Part shown: piece after piece, positions 8,636 through 26,088 of the stretch
Position numbering within the stretch: position 1 is the stretch's first letter
Layout of the letters: every line of letters starts with the position of its first letter
Origin: RBC074 sp964470555
Lineage (GTDB): Bacteria; Acidobacteriota; Blastocatellia; RBC074
Length of the DNA stretch: 64,000 nucleotides
NCBI GenBank assembly: GCA_964470555.1
Contig: CAYYDG010000020.1
Location: 1 to 64,000 of the forward strand
Reading direction: 5' to 3'
Translations under genes and position numbers: made by a program
Notes under the pieces: generated by a model
What the model saw: only the letters and a program-made list of their open reading frames with translations
What the model was told of the DNA's origin: nothing
The model's database searches: none

Positions 8636-9568
8636 TCAATTTGCCAGGAATTGTTGCAACTCGGCCTCCGTCGGCAAGCCATCGCGCGCGCCCATTTCGC
8701 GGCATTGCAGCGCGGCAACGGCGTTGGCGGTTCGCATGGTGTCTTCTATGCTTTGGCCTTTGCACACGCCATAAATGAACCCGGCGCGGAAAGCGTCGCC
8801 TGCTCCAGTTGTGTCTTTGATGACGGGCGGGCGAAACGCCGAGGACGCGACAAACTGACCTTCGACAAAGGCCAGCGCGCCGCGCGAACCTTGCGTCATT
8901 GAAACCAGATAACAGCCGTATTTTTGGTTGAGTGTTTTCAGCGCTTCGCGTTCGTCCATCGTTCCGGCCAGTTCATTCGCCAAACCTTGCGAAGTAATCA
9001 GGCAATCCACCAGCGGCAACAATTCGTCAATTCCGGGATAGGCCGTGTCCAGATCAATGGTCACCACCATTCCGGCTTCGTGCGCCCAACGCGCAGCTTG
9101 AATTGCCGCCGCCGTGTCGAAACCGTCCAGATGCAGCACTCGTCCACGGACGATTTGTTCGCGCTTCAATTCTTCGGGGGAAATGCGTGTGCCGTCATCG
9201 TGATACCAGAGAATGGTTCGTTCACCAGAAAACTGTTCGATGATGATGACCGCGCCCTGCGTTTTGGCTCCGACGGCGATTTTGACGCCCGTGCAATCCA
9301 CGCCTTCTTTTTGCAGCGATTCGATCAACATGCGGCCTTCGTTGTCGTAACCGACTTTGCCGATATAGCTCGCCTTCAAGCCCAGCCGCTGCACGCCGAC
9401 CATCGCCGACGAAACCTGTCCGCCGGACATTTGCTGGTGATCGCTCAAGCGGACTTTGGTGTTGAACGAAGGAAAACGCGGAATCGTCACCAGATGATCC
9501 ACAGCGTTCAGCCCGAAGCCGACCACGTCGAATTCTCGATTTTCAGGGAGAGTGAAAGAAAAGTTCAT
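8636..9568 (-). CDS. PfkB/ribokinase-family sugar or nucleoside kinase
   Basis: 310-residue kinase. The first PfkB signature region is present (GGQVSSAMVGVQRLGLKASYIGKVG near residue 50-75) and the second carries the anion hole and catalytic Asp (DTTGAGDAFRAGF near residue 248-260). The substrate is unknown; ribokinase-type proteins phosphorylate sugars or nucleosides. It is divergently arranged with the GT4 gene over a 55-base spacer, which must contain both promoters. Confidence 0.85.
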   Translation of the reverse strand: MNFSFTLPENREFDVVGFGLNAVDHLVTIPRFPSFNTKVRLSDHQQMSGGQVSSAMVGVQRLGLKASYIGKVGYDNEGRMLIESLQKEGVDCTGVKIAVGAKTQGAVIIIEQFSGERTILWYHDDGTRISPEELKREQIVRGRVLHLDGFDTAAAIQAARWAHEAGMVVTIDLDTAYPGIDELLPLVDCLITSQGLANELAGTMDEREALKTLNQKYGCYLVSMTQGSRGALAFVEGQFVASSAFRPPVIKDTTGAGDAFRAGFIYGVCKGQSIEDTMRTANAVAALQCREMGARDGLPTEAELQQFLAN

Positions 9569-9623
9569 AACTGCTTTTTAGCGCAACTCGGCGAAATCTG
9601 CCAATTGTGGTTTACTGCGAACC

Positions 9624-10691
9624 ATGAAGATCACGTTCGTTCTGCCGATGTTCCTGACTTCGCCTTCCGGCGGATTCAAGGTCGTGTACGAATATGCCAA
9701 TCGGCTGGCGGAACTTGGGCACGAAATCGCCGTCGTGCATCCGCGGACGATCGAACCTCAAACAGGATTGGTCGAAGCCGTCAAAAAAGGATTTTGGAAA
9801 CCCAAGTTGCGAGTGATCAATCGTCCGTTGGTTCGCTGGTTTGAAGTGAGCGACAAGGTGAATCTGATTTTGGCGACCGACTTGAGCGAGCGGAACATTC
9901 CAGATGCAGATGTGATTTTCGCAACAGCCAGCGACACGGCATTCCCTGTAGCAACTTATTCGCCTGCCAAAGGTCGAAAGTTTTATCTGATTCAATCGTA
10001 TGAAACTTGGAACTTGTCGGAAGAAACCGTCATCGCCAGTTGGAAATTGCCGATGCACAAAATTGTCGTGTCGCGGCAGTTGCAGCAAATCGCCAACGGC
10101 TTGGGCGAATCGCAACGAACGACTTACATCCCGCTGGGAATAGATGTTTCGCTCTTTCGATTGCTGACGCCGATCAACGAACGCCGCGAATTGCGAATTG
10201 GCATGCTGGCTCATCCCAACGAAGTGAAGGGAACTCGTGACGGTTTGGCGGCTTTGGAACTCGTCAAAACGAAGCATCCTGAATTGCAAGTGGCGTTGTT
10301 CGGAACCGAACCGCGTTTGGAGTTCATTCCCGACTGGGTGAGTTACGATCAATTGCCGACGGCGGAACGACTGGTTGAGTTCTACAACTCGTGCCGCATT
10401 TTCCTGAATCCGGGAAGAGCCGAAGGCTGGGGCTTGCCCGCCGCTGAAGCCATGGCTTGCGGATGCGCAGTGGTTTCCGCTGACAACGGAGGCATTCACG
10501 AATTCGCTGTTGACGGCCAAACAGCTTTGATAGCGCCAACTCAGCGTCCTGATTTGATGGCGGAACAGATTCTGAAACTGATTGAAAATGATGAACTGCG
10601 CCAGCGTATTGCTTCAGCCGGGCATCAATCCATACAACAGATCAACTGGCATCGAGCTGTTGATGATTTGAACAAGTTATTGGTTCAATAA
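9624..10691 (+). CDS. GT4-type glycosyltransferase
   Basis: 355-residue GT-B fold enzyme transferring a sugar from a nucleotide donor. An N-terminal Rossmann start (MKITFVLPMF with a Gly-rich SGGFKVV loop) is followed by the C-terminal donor domain. The E-x7-E motif appears as EGWGLPAAEAMACG at about residue 269-282. No signal peptide or membrane segment, so it acts in the cytoplasm or peripherally. It is remote from the main polysaccharide locus and ends near a bidirectional terminator. Confidence 0.85.
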   Translation: MKITFVLPMFLTSPSGGFKVVYEYANRLAELGHEIAVVHPRTIEPQTGLVEAVKKGFWKPKLRVINRPLVRWFEVSDKVNLILATDLSERNIPDADVIFATASDTAFPVATYSPAKGRKFYLIQSYETWNLSEETVIASWKLPMHKIVVSRQLQQIANGLGESQRTTYIPLGIDVSLFRLLTPINERRELRIGMLAHPNEVKGTRDGLAALELVKTKHPELQVALFGTEPRLEFIPDWVSYDQLPTAERLVEFYNSCRIFLNPGRAEGWGLPAAEAMACGCAVVSADNGGIHEFAVDGQTALIAPTQRPDLMAEQILKLIENDELRQRIASAGHQSIQQINWHRAVDDLNKLLVQ

Positions 10692-10728
10692 CCGGACAGA
10701 GCCTGAACTGTTTTGTCAGAGCCTTATG

Positions 10729-10768
10729 AAAAAAGGCCACAAGAAATCGCTTCTTGCGGCCTTTTTTT
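10729..10768. terminator. Bidirectional terminator between GT4 gene and rpoC
   Basis: GGCCACAAGAA pairs with TTCTTGCGGCC (one A-C mismatch), flanked by an A-run on one side and seven Ts on the other. It therefore serves as an intrinsic terminator for both the plus-strand GT4 gene and the minus-strand rpoBC operon. Confidence 0.88.
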
Positions 10769-10781
10769 GTGCGTAACCTTA

Positions 10782-15125
<4,344 letters not shown>

Positions 15126-15146
15126 TGCTTTTCCCTCCAATCGTGC

Positions 15147-15210
15147 GAGGACTGAGGACTGAGGACTGAGCGAAACACTCACTCAGAACTCAGCGCTCAG
15201 CACTCAGCAC
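15147..15210. repeat. Heptamer palindromic element in the rpoB-rpoC spacer
   Basis: Three tandem 7-mers of type GGACTGA (15147-15170) face four 7-mers of type CTCAGCA/CTCAGAA (15180-15210); ACTGAG and CTCAG cores can pair. On the transcribed minus strand it begins 6 bases after the rpoB stop and ends 22 bases before the rpoC start codon. Same architecture as the 1.5 and 52.2 kb elements but a different 7-mer. Confidence 0.8.
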
Positions 15211-15216
15211 TTGAAA

Positions 15217-19575
<4,359 letters not shown>

Positions 19576-20042
19576 TTGCGAACGTCCTCAGGCAAGCAAA
19601 CCGGAGCAGAGGCGGTTCCGGCTTGATATTCCTTTAAGTTAGCCCCTCAAACCGAAGCCCGTGTCTCAAGTTTTCTGATAAGACAAAGCGGCGGCGGGAG
19701 ACAACACGTCCCCCGCCGCGCGCCACGCGGTTGTTTTTGAAAATTTGTGTTTGCAGTTTGCCGATGTTCTATATATACCCTGCAAGTGAGTAAGTAAGAC
19801 TGCCAGAGCCGTTAAGCAAGGAAAGCTGATGATCCTTTGATCGCCGAGACTGATTTCGATTCAGAATCAAACAATCACAGGACCGCTTCAATCTGCTGAG
19901 ATCGAAGAGTTCGTGCCCGCTCCTTGCCTCAGCTTTTTTCGGCATTGCTGCCGACGGCAAACCAATCAGGTCAAGAAAAAGCTTGTTGAATCCGGGAAAG
20001 CCAGCCCGAAAGGCGAACCGGCTTTCCCGGATGTTCTCTATC
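19576..20042 (-). promoter_or_regulatory. 467-base rplL-rpoB spacer with two attenuator-like hairpins
   Basis: On the minus strand the spacer has a 13-bp perfect stem directly after rplL (19990-20002 with 20020-20032, 17-base loop) and a GC-rich 12-bp stem with one mismatch nearer rpoB (19691-19702 with 19708-19719). In other bacteria this spacer attenuates transcription into rpoBC and may contain processing sites; the hairpins suggest the same here. No gene is evident in the rest of the spacer. Confidence 0.7.
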
Positions 20043-20423
20043 TTACTTCAATTCGACCGATGCGCCAGCATCAGCCAGAGCTTTCTTCATTTTTTCGGCT
20101 TCATCCTTGGAAGCGCCTTCTTTGACGGTCTTCGGTGCGCCATCAACCAGATCTTTGGCTTCTTTCAAGCCCAGGCCGGTCAATTCACGAACGACTTTGA
20201 TGACGTTGATCTTGTTCGCGCCGGCTCCGGTCAGAACCACGTCAAACGTGTCTTTTTCTTCCGCAGCAGGGGCTGCCGCCGCCGCCGCACCAGGAGCAGC
20301 AACTGCAACCGCCGCCGCCGCCGCCGAAACGCCGAATTTCTCTTCCAGAGCTTTCACCAGTTCGGAAGCTTCCAAAAGGGTGAGGCCGCCAATTTGTTCG
20401 ACAATGTTGTTAATATCCGCCAT
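20043..20423 (-). CDS. rplL: 50S ribosomal protein L7/L12
   Basis: 126-residue stalk protein of the large ribosomal subunit that recruits elongation factors. N-terminal dimerisation helix (IVEQIGGLTLLEASELVKALEEKFGV), Ala-rich flexible hinge, and C-terminal factor-binding domain ending VELK with the EKDTFDVVLTGAGANKINVIK pattern. GGAGGA lies 12 bases before the ATG at 20423; the longer in-frame start is rejected because family members begin at MADIN. It follows rplJ after an unusually long 213-base spacer. Confidence 0.96.
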   Translation of the reverse strand: MADINNIVEQIGGLTLLEASELVKALEEKFGVSAAAAAVAVAAPGAAAAAAPAAEEKDTFDVVLTGAGANKINVIKVVRELTGLGLKEAKDLVDGAPKTVKEGASKDEAEKMKKALADAGASVELK

Positions 20424-20636
20424 TAGTTTAACTATTCCTCCAAAAGGTCTCTGTCCGCTCAATAGCTCAGGACAGAATCATAAATTGTTGACTCTTACGC
20501 CGCCTTAATTCGCTGCGACGCTGCCATTGATTGACTTCGGGCATCACTCCGTTGTGAATCGCTGGCGACGAGCGACCGGACACTGACAGGCACCCGATCA
20601 AAAATGCAATTTCTAAAAAACTTCGTTCGTGCCGGT

Positions 20637-21164
20637 TCAGGCAGCTTCGGCTTTTTTCTCGCCAATCTGTTTGACGACGATTGCCAAATTGCGCGGAACG
20701 GCGTTGATAACCGTGGCCAGTCGTTGCGCTGGCGCGTTCAGCAAGAACATCAACTTGCTGACCAATTCTTCCTTCGACGGCATCGAAGCGAGGGTATCAA
20801 TATCTTTGACATTGATGGCGCGCGCATCCACAACGCCTGCCTTGAAGGTCAATTTCGGATTTTCTTTGGCAAACTTGCTCAGCACTTTGGCCAAACCGAC
20901 CGGATCGTTGTCCGAATACGCCAGCGCCGTCATACCCTTGAACTCGCCTTTCAGCGGTTCAAGCGGAGTTCCTTCGACTGCCAGACGGCCAATCGTGTTT
21001 TTGATGACGCGATATTTCAAATTCGCGGCTTCCAGCGCGCGGCGCAGTTCGCCGTCTTTTTCAACCGAAAGCCCCTGAAAGCTGACCATCATCGCGTGGC
21101 CTGTGTTCTGAAACTCTTCTTTGAGTGCGGCAAGGTCCAGGTGTTTTTGTTCTTTCGTTTTCAT
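20637..21164 (-). CDS. rplJ: 50S ribosomal protein L10
   Basis: 175-residue stalk base protein that anchors L7/L12 dimers to 23S rRNA. The N-terminal rRNA-binding domain shows the LRRALEAANLKYRVIKNTI-type pattern and the C-terminal L12-binding helix includes PAQRLATVINAVPRNLA. The gap to rplA is only 48 bases, so there is no room for a separate L10 leader; autoregulation, if any, must use another site. Confidence 0.96.
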   Translation of the reverse strand: MKTKEQKHLDLAALKEEFQNTGHAMMVSFQGLSVEKDGELRRALEAANLKYRVIKNTIGRLAVEGTPLEPLKGEFKGMTALAYSDNDPVGLAKVLSKFAKENPKLTFKAGVVDARAINVKDIDTLASMPSKEELVSKLMFLLNAPAQRLATVINAVPRNLAIVVKQIGEKKAEAA

Positions 21165-21212
21165 GAATCAATCTCCAGAGTTCAATGGAATCTTTTATCA
21201 AAAGGGAATCGC

Positions 21213-21905
21213 TCAGGCTCCAATCGAAGTCGGGTCAACCAAAATTCCGGGACCCATCGTTGAGGCGACATTCACTTTTTTGACATAACGGCCTTTCGCC
21301 GTCGCAGGCTTGGCTTTGATCACGGCATCAATCAGCGACTTGGCGTTTTCGGTGATTTTTTCAGCCGAGAACGACACTTTGCCGACCGGAACGTGAATCA
21401 CGCCAGTCTTGTCCACGCGAAATTCCACTTTACCAGCCTTGGTTTCCTTTACTGCGTTGGCCACATCCAGCGTCACGGTTCCCGTTTTCGGATTGGGCAT
21501 CAAGCCGCGTGGGCCAAGCACTTTGCCGAGCGTACCAACGGAACGCATCATATCGGGAGTGGCGATCAGGGCGTCGAAATCCAGGTAGCCGCCTTTGATC
21601 TTTTCGACAAAATCATCGCCGCCAACTTCATCGGCGCCGGCTTCCTGCGCTTCGCGCTGCTTTTCCGGCGTTCCGGCAATGACCGCGACCTTTTTCGATT
21701 TGCCGAGTCCATGCGGCAGCACAATCGTGCCGCGCACCATCTGATCGGCCTTGCGCGGGTCAACTCCCAGCACCATGGTGACTTCAACCGTCTCGTCGAA
21801 TTTCGCAAAAGCGACTTTTTTCGACAGAGCGATGGCGTCAGTCAAAGGGTAGAGTTTACTCAACTCAATCTGAGCGAGCGCCGCCTTAAACTTTTTTCCT
21901 GCCAT
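21213..21905 (-). CDS. rplA: 50S ribosomal protein L1
   Basis: 230-residue L1 stalk protein, which also acts as a translational repressor of its own operon in other bacteria. Conserved blocks VEVTMVLGVDPRKADQMVRG and LMPNPKTGTVT are visible. The start at 21905 has GAAAGGAAA upstream and gives the family length; a longer in-frame ORF reads into the rplK-rplA hairpin and is rejected. Confidence 0.96.
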   Translation of the reverse strand: MAGKKFKAALAQIELSKLYPLTDAIALSKKVAFAKFDETVEVTMVLGVDPRKADQMVRGTIVLPHGLGKSKKVAVIAGTPEKQREAQEAGADEVGGDDFVEKIKGGYLDFDALIATPDMMRSVGTLGKVLGPRGLMPNPKTGTVTLDVANAVKETKAGKVEFRVDKTGVIHVPVGKVSFSAEKITENAKSLIDAVIKAKPATAKGRYVKKVNVASTMGPGILVDPTSIGA

Positions 21906-21980
21906 TGATGATTTCCTTTCAGGTATTAGCGTGAAACTCAGTGGATTCCGCGAAATTCGGACTGAGTCACTCCCTCTTAG

Positions 21981-22034
21981 GATTGCGGTTTCAGATTGCT
22001 GCCGACGGAACAACGCCCGCAGCAACCCGCAATC
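21981..22034 (-). repeat. Hairpin element after rplK with GATTGCGG arms
   Basis: Outer arms GATTGCGG (21981-21988) and CCGCAATC (22027-22034) and inner arms TTGCTGC (21996-22002) and GCAGCAA (22019-22025) make a two-part hairpin. It starts 6 bases after the rplK stop on the minus strand. The outer arm shares its core with the heptamer unit at 1502, suggesting a degenerate copy of the same family. Confidence 0.65.
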
Positions 22035-22040
22035 GGAAGA

Positions 22041-22463
22041 TTATTTGATTTCCAGCCCAAGGCTCTTGGCTGTGCCCTCGATGGTGCGAATGGCCGCTTC
22101 GAGATTGGTCGTGTTCAAATCAGGCATTTTCAACTTCGCTATCTCTTCGATTTGAGCGAGAGTCACCGAGCCGACTTTTTCGCGATTCGGTTTGCCGGAG
22201 CCTTTTTCCAGCTTCAGAGCTTTTTTGAGCAAATCGGCTGCCGGAGGCGTCTTGGTGATGAAGGTGAATGAACGATCTGCGTAAACCGTGATGACGACCG
22301 GAATCTTGATGTCGCCCATATTCGAGGTTTTCGCGTTGAACTGTTTGCAGAACTCCATGATGTTCACACCCTGCGGACCCAGCGCCGTACCAATCGGAGG
22401 AGCGGGGTTCGCCTTGCCGGCGGGAACCTGGAGTTTAATCATTGCGGTAACTTTTTTTGCCAT
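22041..22463 (-). CDS. rplK: 50S ribosomal protein L11
   Basis: 140-residue protein of the GTPase-associated centre. The Pro-rich N-terminal domain (LQVPAGKANPAPPIGTALG) and the rRNA-binding C-terminal domain (GSVTLAQIEEIAKLKMPDLN) are typical. It is 44 bases downstream of nusG in the usual secE-nusG-rplKA order. Confidence 0.97.
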   Translation of the reverse strand: MAKKVTAMIKLQVPAGKANPAPPIGTALGPQGVNIMEFCKQFNAKTSNMGDIKIPVVITVYADRSFTFITKTPPAADLLKKALKLEKGSGKPNREKVGSVTLAQIEEIAKLKMPDLNTTNLEAAIRTIEGTAKSLGLEIK

Positions 22464-22507
22464 AGTAAGTATTGGTTATGATCGGACGCCAAAAACGTCC
22501 TCCCAAT

Positions 22508-23071
22508 TTATTGTTCTTCTGCGAACGAAACTTTTTCGACTTCCAAAAAGCCCAATTCGACCGGAGTCGCCCGACCGAAAATGGTCACGTTGACCTTGAG
22601 CATATTCTTGTCGGCGTTTATTTCTTCCACCGTGCCCATAAAGCTGGTGAAAGGACCATGCGTGATTCGCACAGTTTCCCCGCGCTCAAAAGTGAACTTC
22701 GGTTTCGGTTTTTCTGCCGCCGTTTCCACGTGATGAACGATTTGATCCACTTCTTCCTGGCTCAGTGGAGTCGGTTTCTGGCCGCCGACAAAACTGGTGA
22801 CCTTTGGAGTGCTTTTGATTAAATGCCAGGCGCGATCGGAAATATCGGCGTTTTCAGCGCATTCAATCTCTACAAGCACGTAGCCCGGAAAAAACATCCG
22901 TGTGCTTTCAACGCGCTTTGAGCCTTTCATCTCAACTACTGTTTCCGTAGGAATCAGAACTTGAGTGATTTCCTCGGCCATTCCGAACGCCTGAATGCGC
23001 GAATTCAAACTGTCCCGCACTTTGCGCTCATAACCGGAATATGTGTGAATGATGAACCACTGCTTCGCCAT
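22508..23071 (-). CDS. nusG: Transcription termination/antitermination factor NusG
   Basis: 187-residue factor that binds RNA polymerase and couples it to the ribosome or Rho. The NGN domain begins WFIIHTYSGYERKV, and the C-terminal KOW domain contains GETVRITHGPFTSFMGTVEEI. Length and order match the family. It follows secE after 51 bases. Confidence 0.96.
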   Translation of the reverse strand: MAKQWFIIHTYSGYERKVRDSLNSRIQAFGMAEEITQVLIPTETVVEMKGSKRVESTRMFFPGYVLVEIECAENADISDRAWHLIKSTPKVTSFVGGQKPTPLSQEEVDQIVHHVETAAEKPKPKFTFERGETVRITHGPFTSFMGTVEEINADKNMLKVNVTIFGRATPVELGFLEVEKVSFAEEQ

Positions 23072-23122
23072 AATCTGCGGAATTCTCCGAATCTATGCAC
23101 GACAATTCTAAGCCGACTTCGC

Positions 23123-23410
23123 TTAGAAAACCTTGCTTGCCACCCAGTCAATTCCCTTGATCAGATAAGAGAAGACGATGTCGGCAGAGAAAAGATAAAA
23201 AGCAAAAAAGAAAACGGCGATCACGACGATAATGGTTGTATTCACCACTTCCGTGCGCGTCGGCCAGGAAACCTGTCGCATTTCTCGCGCGACTTCGCGC
23301 CAGAATTGACGAACATTTGCCAACCAACTGGCTGGTTTGGCGACTAACGATTGTTCATTTGATTCTTCTGTCATCGCCGCAGCTCCTTCGCGCGTGCTCG
23401 ATGTTGCCAT
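23123..23410 (-). CDS. secE: Preprotein translocase subunit SecE
   Basis: 95-residue single-span SecE that clamps SecY. The conserved cytoplasmic helix FWREVAREMRQVSWPTRTEV precedes the membrane segment (TIIVVIAVFFFAFYLFSADIVF). I choose the ATG at 23410 (GAGGTG 7 bases upstream) over the GTG three codons earlier, which lacks spacing for a ribosome-binding site. Confidence 0.93.
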   Translation of the reverse strand: MATSSTREGAAAMTEESNEQSLVAKPASWLANVRQFWREVAREMRQVSWPTRTEVVNTTIIVVIAVFFFAFYLFSADIVFSYLIKGIDWVASKVF

Positions 23411-23455
23411 TATGTTCACCTCGGTTGTCGGTGGATTTGATTCAATTTCAAGAAA

Positions 23456-23532
<77 letters not shown>

Positions 23533-23555
23533 GAATCAAAACTGCCGACCTGACG

Positions 23556-23705
23556 TTACTTGGTCTCTCGATGCGGCGAGTGCTTGCGGCACTTGCGGCA
23601 AAATTTCTTGAACTCAAGACGCTGCGTAGTCTTTTTCTTATTTTTTGTGGTGAAGTAATTGCGATCCTTGCACTCAGTACATTGGAGAACGATTTTATCT
23701 CGCAT
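23556..23705 (-). CDS. rpmG: 50S ribosomal protein L33
   Basis: 49-residue ribosomal protein. It starts MRDKIVLQCTECKDRNY and carries two Cys pairs (9/12 and 36/39), so it is the zinc-binding C+ form. It lies between tuf and tRNA-Trp; the order rpmG-trnW-secE-nusG is widespread. Confidence 0.95.
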   Translation of the reverse strand: MRDKIVLQCTECKDRNYFTTKNKKKTTQRLEFKKFCRKCRKHSPHRETK

Positions 23706-23768
23706 AACAGTCTTCCTGAAAAATGAGGTCGCTTGAGACAGACAGGCTTCTAAGTGACCTGAAATAAT

Positions 23769-24956
23769 TTACTCTATGATTTCGGAGACGGTTCCGGCGC
23801 CGACCGTGCGGCCACCTTCACGAATCGCGAAACGCAGGCCTTTTTCCATAGCGATCGGAGCGATCAGTTCAATCTCCATCGCAATGTTGTCGCCAGGCAT
23901 GATCATTTCCACGCCTTCCGGCAGTTTCGCCACTCCCGTCACATCCGTCGTGCGGAAGTAGAATTGCGGACGATAGCCAGTGAAAAATGGCGTGTGGCGC
24001 CCGCCTTCTTCTTTCGTCAGGATGTAAGCTTCCGCTTTGAATTTCGTGTGCGGTTTGATCGAACCAGGCTTGGCGATGACCTGACCGCGTTCGATTTCCT
24101 TGCGATCCACGCCGCGCAGCAACAGACCCACGTTGTCGCCCGCGCGTCCTTCGTCCAGCAATTTCTTGAACATTTCCACGCCCGTCACCACTGAATTGCG
24201 CGTGTCGCGGATGCCCACGATTTCCACCGGTTCGTTGACCTTGATGATGCCGCGTTCGACACGACCCGTCGCCACCGTTCCGCGACCTTGAATCGTGAAG
24301 ATGTCTTCAACAGGCATCAGGAACGGTTTATCAATCGCGCGTTCCGGCGTCGGAATGTAGTTGTCCACCGCCGCCATCAATTCGTCAATGCATTTTTCCC
24401 AATCGCCTTCGCCGTTCAGCGCGTTGAGCGCAGAGCCGCGAATGATAGGGATTTCGTCGCCCGGAAATTCGTACTTCGACAACAGTTCGCGCACTTCCAG
24501 TTCGACCAGGTCGAGCAGTTCGGCGTCGTCCACTGCGTCCACCTTGTTCAGGAACACGACCATCGCAGGCACACCCACCTGACGAGCCAGCAGAATGTGT
24601 TCGCGCGTTTGCGGCATCGGGCCGTCGGTCGCCGCCACCACCAGAATCGCGCCGTCCATCTGAGCGGCTCCGGTGATCATGTTCTTGACGTAATCGGCGT
24701 GACCCGGACAGTCCACGTGCGCGTAGTGGCGATTCGGCGTTTCGTATTCGACGTGCGCCGTCGCGATTGTGATTCCGCGCGCCTTTTCTTCCGGAGCGTT
24801 GTCAATCGAATCGAAGCTGCGGAACGTGATCTTGGGATTGTGCTTGGCCAGCGTCTTGGTGATCGCGGCGGTCAATGTGGTCTTGCCATGGTCAACGTGA
24901 CCAATCGTTCCGACGTTGACGTGTGGCTTACTTCGGTCAAATTTCTCTTTCGCCAT
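23769..24956 (-). CDS. tuf: Elongation factor Tu
   Basis: 395-residue GTPase that brings aminoacyl-tRNA to the ribosome. G1 is GHVDHGKT, G2 is RGITI, G3 is DCPGHADYVKNM and G4 is NKVD; the three-domain length is normal. The start at 24956 gives MAKEKFDRSKPHVNVGT; the upstream ORF extension overlaps the tRNA-Thr gene and is rejected. It directly follows four tRNA genes, as tufB does in E. coli. Confidence 0.97.
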   Translation of the reverse strand: MAKEKFDRSKPHVNVGTIGHVDHGKTTLTAAITKTLAKHNPKITFRSFDSIDNAPEEKARGITIATAHVEYETPNRHYAHVDCPGHADYVKNMITGAAQMDGAILVVAATDGPMPQTREHILLARQVGVPAMVVFLNKVDAVDDAELLDLVELEVRELLSKYEFPGDEIPIIRGSALNALNGEGDWEKCIDELMAAVDNYIPTPERAIDKPFLMPVEDIFTIQGRGTVATGRVERGIIKVNEPVEIVGIRDTRNSVVTGVEMFKKLLDEGRAGDNVGLLLRGVDRKEIERGQVIAKPGSIKPHTKFKAEAYILTKEEGGRHTPFFTGYRPQFYFRTTDVTGVAKLPEGVEMIMPGDNIAMEIELIAPIAMEKGLRFAIREGGRTVGAGTVSEIIE

Positions 24957-25015
24957 AACTACTGTTATTCCTGATTTAGGGTTGGTTGGCCGTGTTACCC
25001 GCGACCAAAAACTGA

Positions 25016-25088
<73 letters not shown>

Positions 25089-25134
25089 TTAAACTCAACT
25101 GAACTTTCGAGATTGAGTACAAATTGAGAACTAA

Positions 25135-25209
<75 letters not shown>

Positions 25210-25244
25210 TTAATTTTCAAAACTCTGATTGTGATTGAACCTTA

Positions 25245-25329
25245 TGCAGGGGGTAGGATTCGAACCTACGTACGGCGTTAGCCGGCCGGGTTTACAGCCC
25301 GGTGCCATTAACCACTCGACCACCCCTGC
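25245..25329 (-). tRNA. tRNA-Tyr (GTA anticodon)
   Basis: 85-base class II tRNA with acceptor GCAGGGG/CCCCTGC, anticodon loop CTGTAAA and a long variable arm (CCGGCTAACGCCG region). Discriminator A; CCA not encoded. Confidence 0.93.
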
Positions 25330-25344
25330 GAAAAATCAAATAAG

Positions 25345-25417
25345 AGCCGGTGACAGGACTTGAACCTGCGACCCTCTGATTACAAATCAGATGCTCTACC
25401 AACTGAGCTACACCGGC
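25345..25417 (-). tRNA. tRNA-Thr (TGT anticodon)
   Basis: Acceptor GCCGGTG/CACCGGC, anticodon loop TTTGTAA, and T arm GGTTCAAGTCC. First tRNA of the four-tRNA-tuf transcription unit; CCA not encoded. Confidence 0.93.
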
Positions 25418-25570
25418 GGAAAAACGACTTCAACTTCCTTATGGATATGCTCGGTATCAAAATAGCGAGGCCGTCAAAACGCGCATACTAGCAATCAGGC
25501 TTTTATTTTGCAAGGATCAGCGCCATTCTTGATAGTCTAATTTGAGATTTTTTGTTGCGCACACCGTAAT

Positions 25571-26029
25571 TCACTTTCTGAGTTTAATCAGTCCTTTCAG
25601 TTCGTTCATAAATTCGGAAACGTCCTGGAATTCCAAGTAAACGGAGGCGAATCTGACATAGGCGACTTTGTCCAGGTCTTTCAGGCGGCGCATGATCATT
25701 TCGCCGATCTTCGATGTTTGGCGTTCGCGTTCCGGCGACGCTTGAACATAAGCTTCGACAGCATTGACGATGGTTTCAAGCTTGGCGGTTGACACGGGGC
25801 GCTTTTCGCAAGCTCTCAGCAATCCAGCCATGACCTTGTCACGGCTAAAAGGCTCTCGACGCCCATCTTTTTTGACAACCATATACGGGATTTCGTCAAT
25901 GCGTTCATAGCTGGTAAAACGGCGCTCGCATTTCAGGCATTCGCGACGGCGGCGTATGGAATCGCCCTCACGCGATTCGCGGGAGTCAACAACTTTATCT
26001 TCCAGATGACCGCAAAACGGGCACTTCAT
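25571..26029 (-). CDS. nrdR: Transcriptional repressor NrdR
   Basis: 152-residue regulator of ribonucleotide reductase genes. The N-terminal zinc ribbon uses Cys 3/6 and 31/34 (MKCPFCGH and CLKCERRFTSYE), and the ATP-cone domain occupies about residues 49-139 with VVKKDGRREPFSRDKV. The start at 26029 puts the zinc ribbon at the N terminus as in the family. No ribonucleotide reductase gene is present in this window. The upstream flippase-like gene is on the same strand, 59 bases away. Confidence 0.95.
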   Translation of the reverse strand: MKCPFCGHLEDKVVDSRESREGDSIRRRRECLKCERRFTSYERIDEIPYMVVKKDGRREPFSRDKVMAGLLRACEKRPVSTAKLETIVNAVEAYVQASPERERQTSKIGEMIMRRLKDLDKVAYVRFASVYLEFQDVSEFMNELKGLIKLRK

Positions 26030-26088
26030 AAAATGTGTCCTCCAAAACTCACAGACCGAACGAGCCAGCAAAGATAGAGAAGCCACGA

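Noticed and set aside
19769..19960. 63-codon minus-strand ORF in the rplL-rpoB spacer
   Set aside because: No ribosome-binding site and the spacer is typically untranslated.
21165..21212. L10 autoregulatory leader before rplJ
   Set aside because: Only 48 bases lie between rplA and rplJ, too short for the known L10 leader.
25418..25500. Sigma-70 promoter for the tRNA-tuf unit
   Set aside because: A TTGACG is present on the minus strand (25472-25477), but no -10 at normal spacing could be matched.
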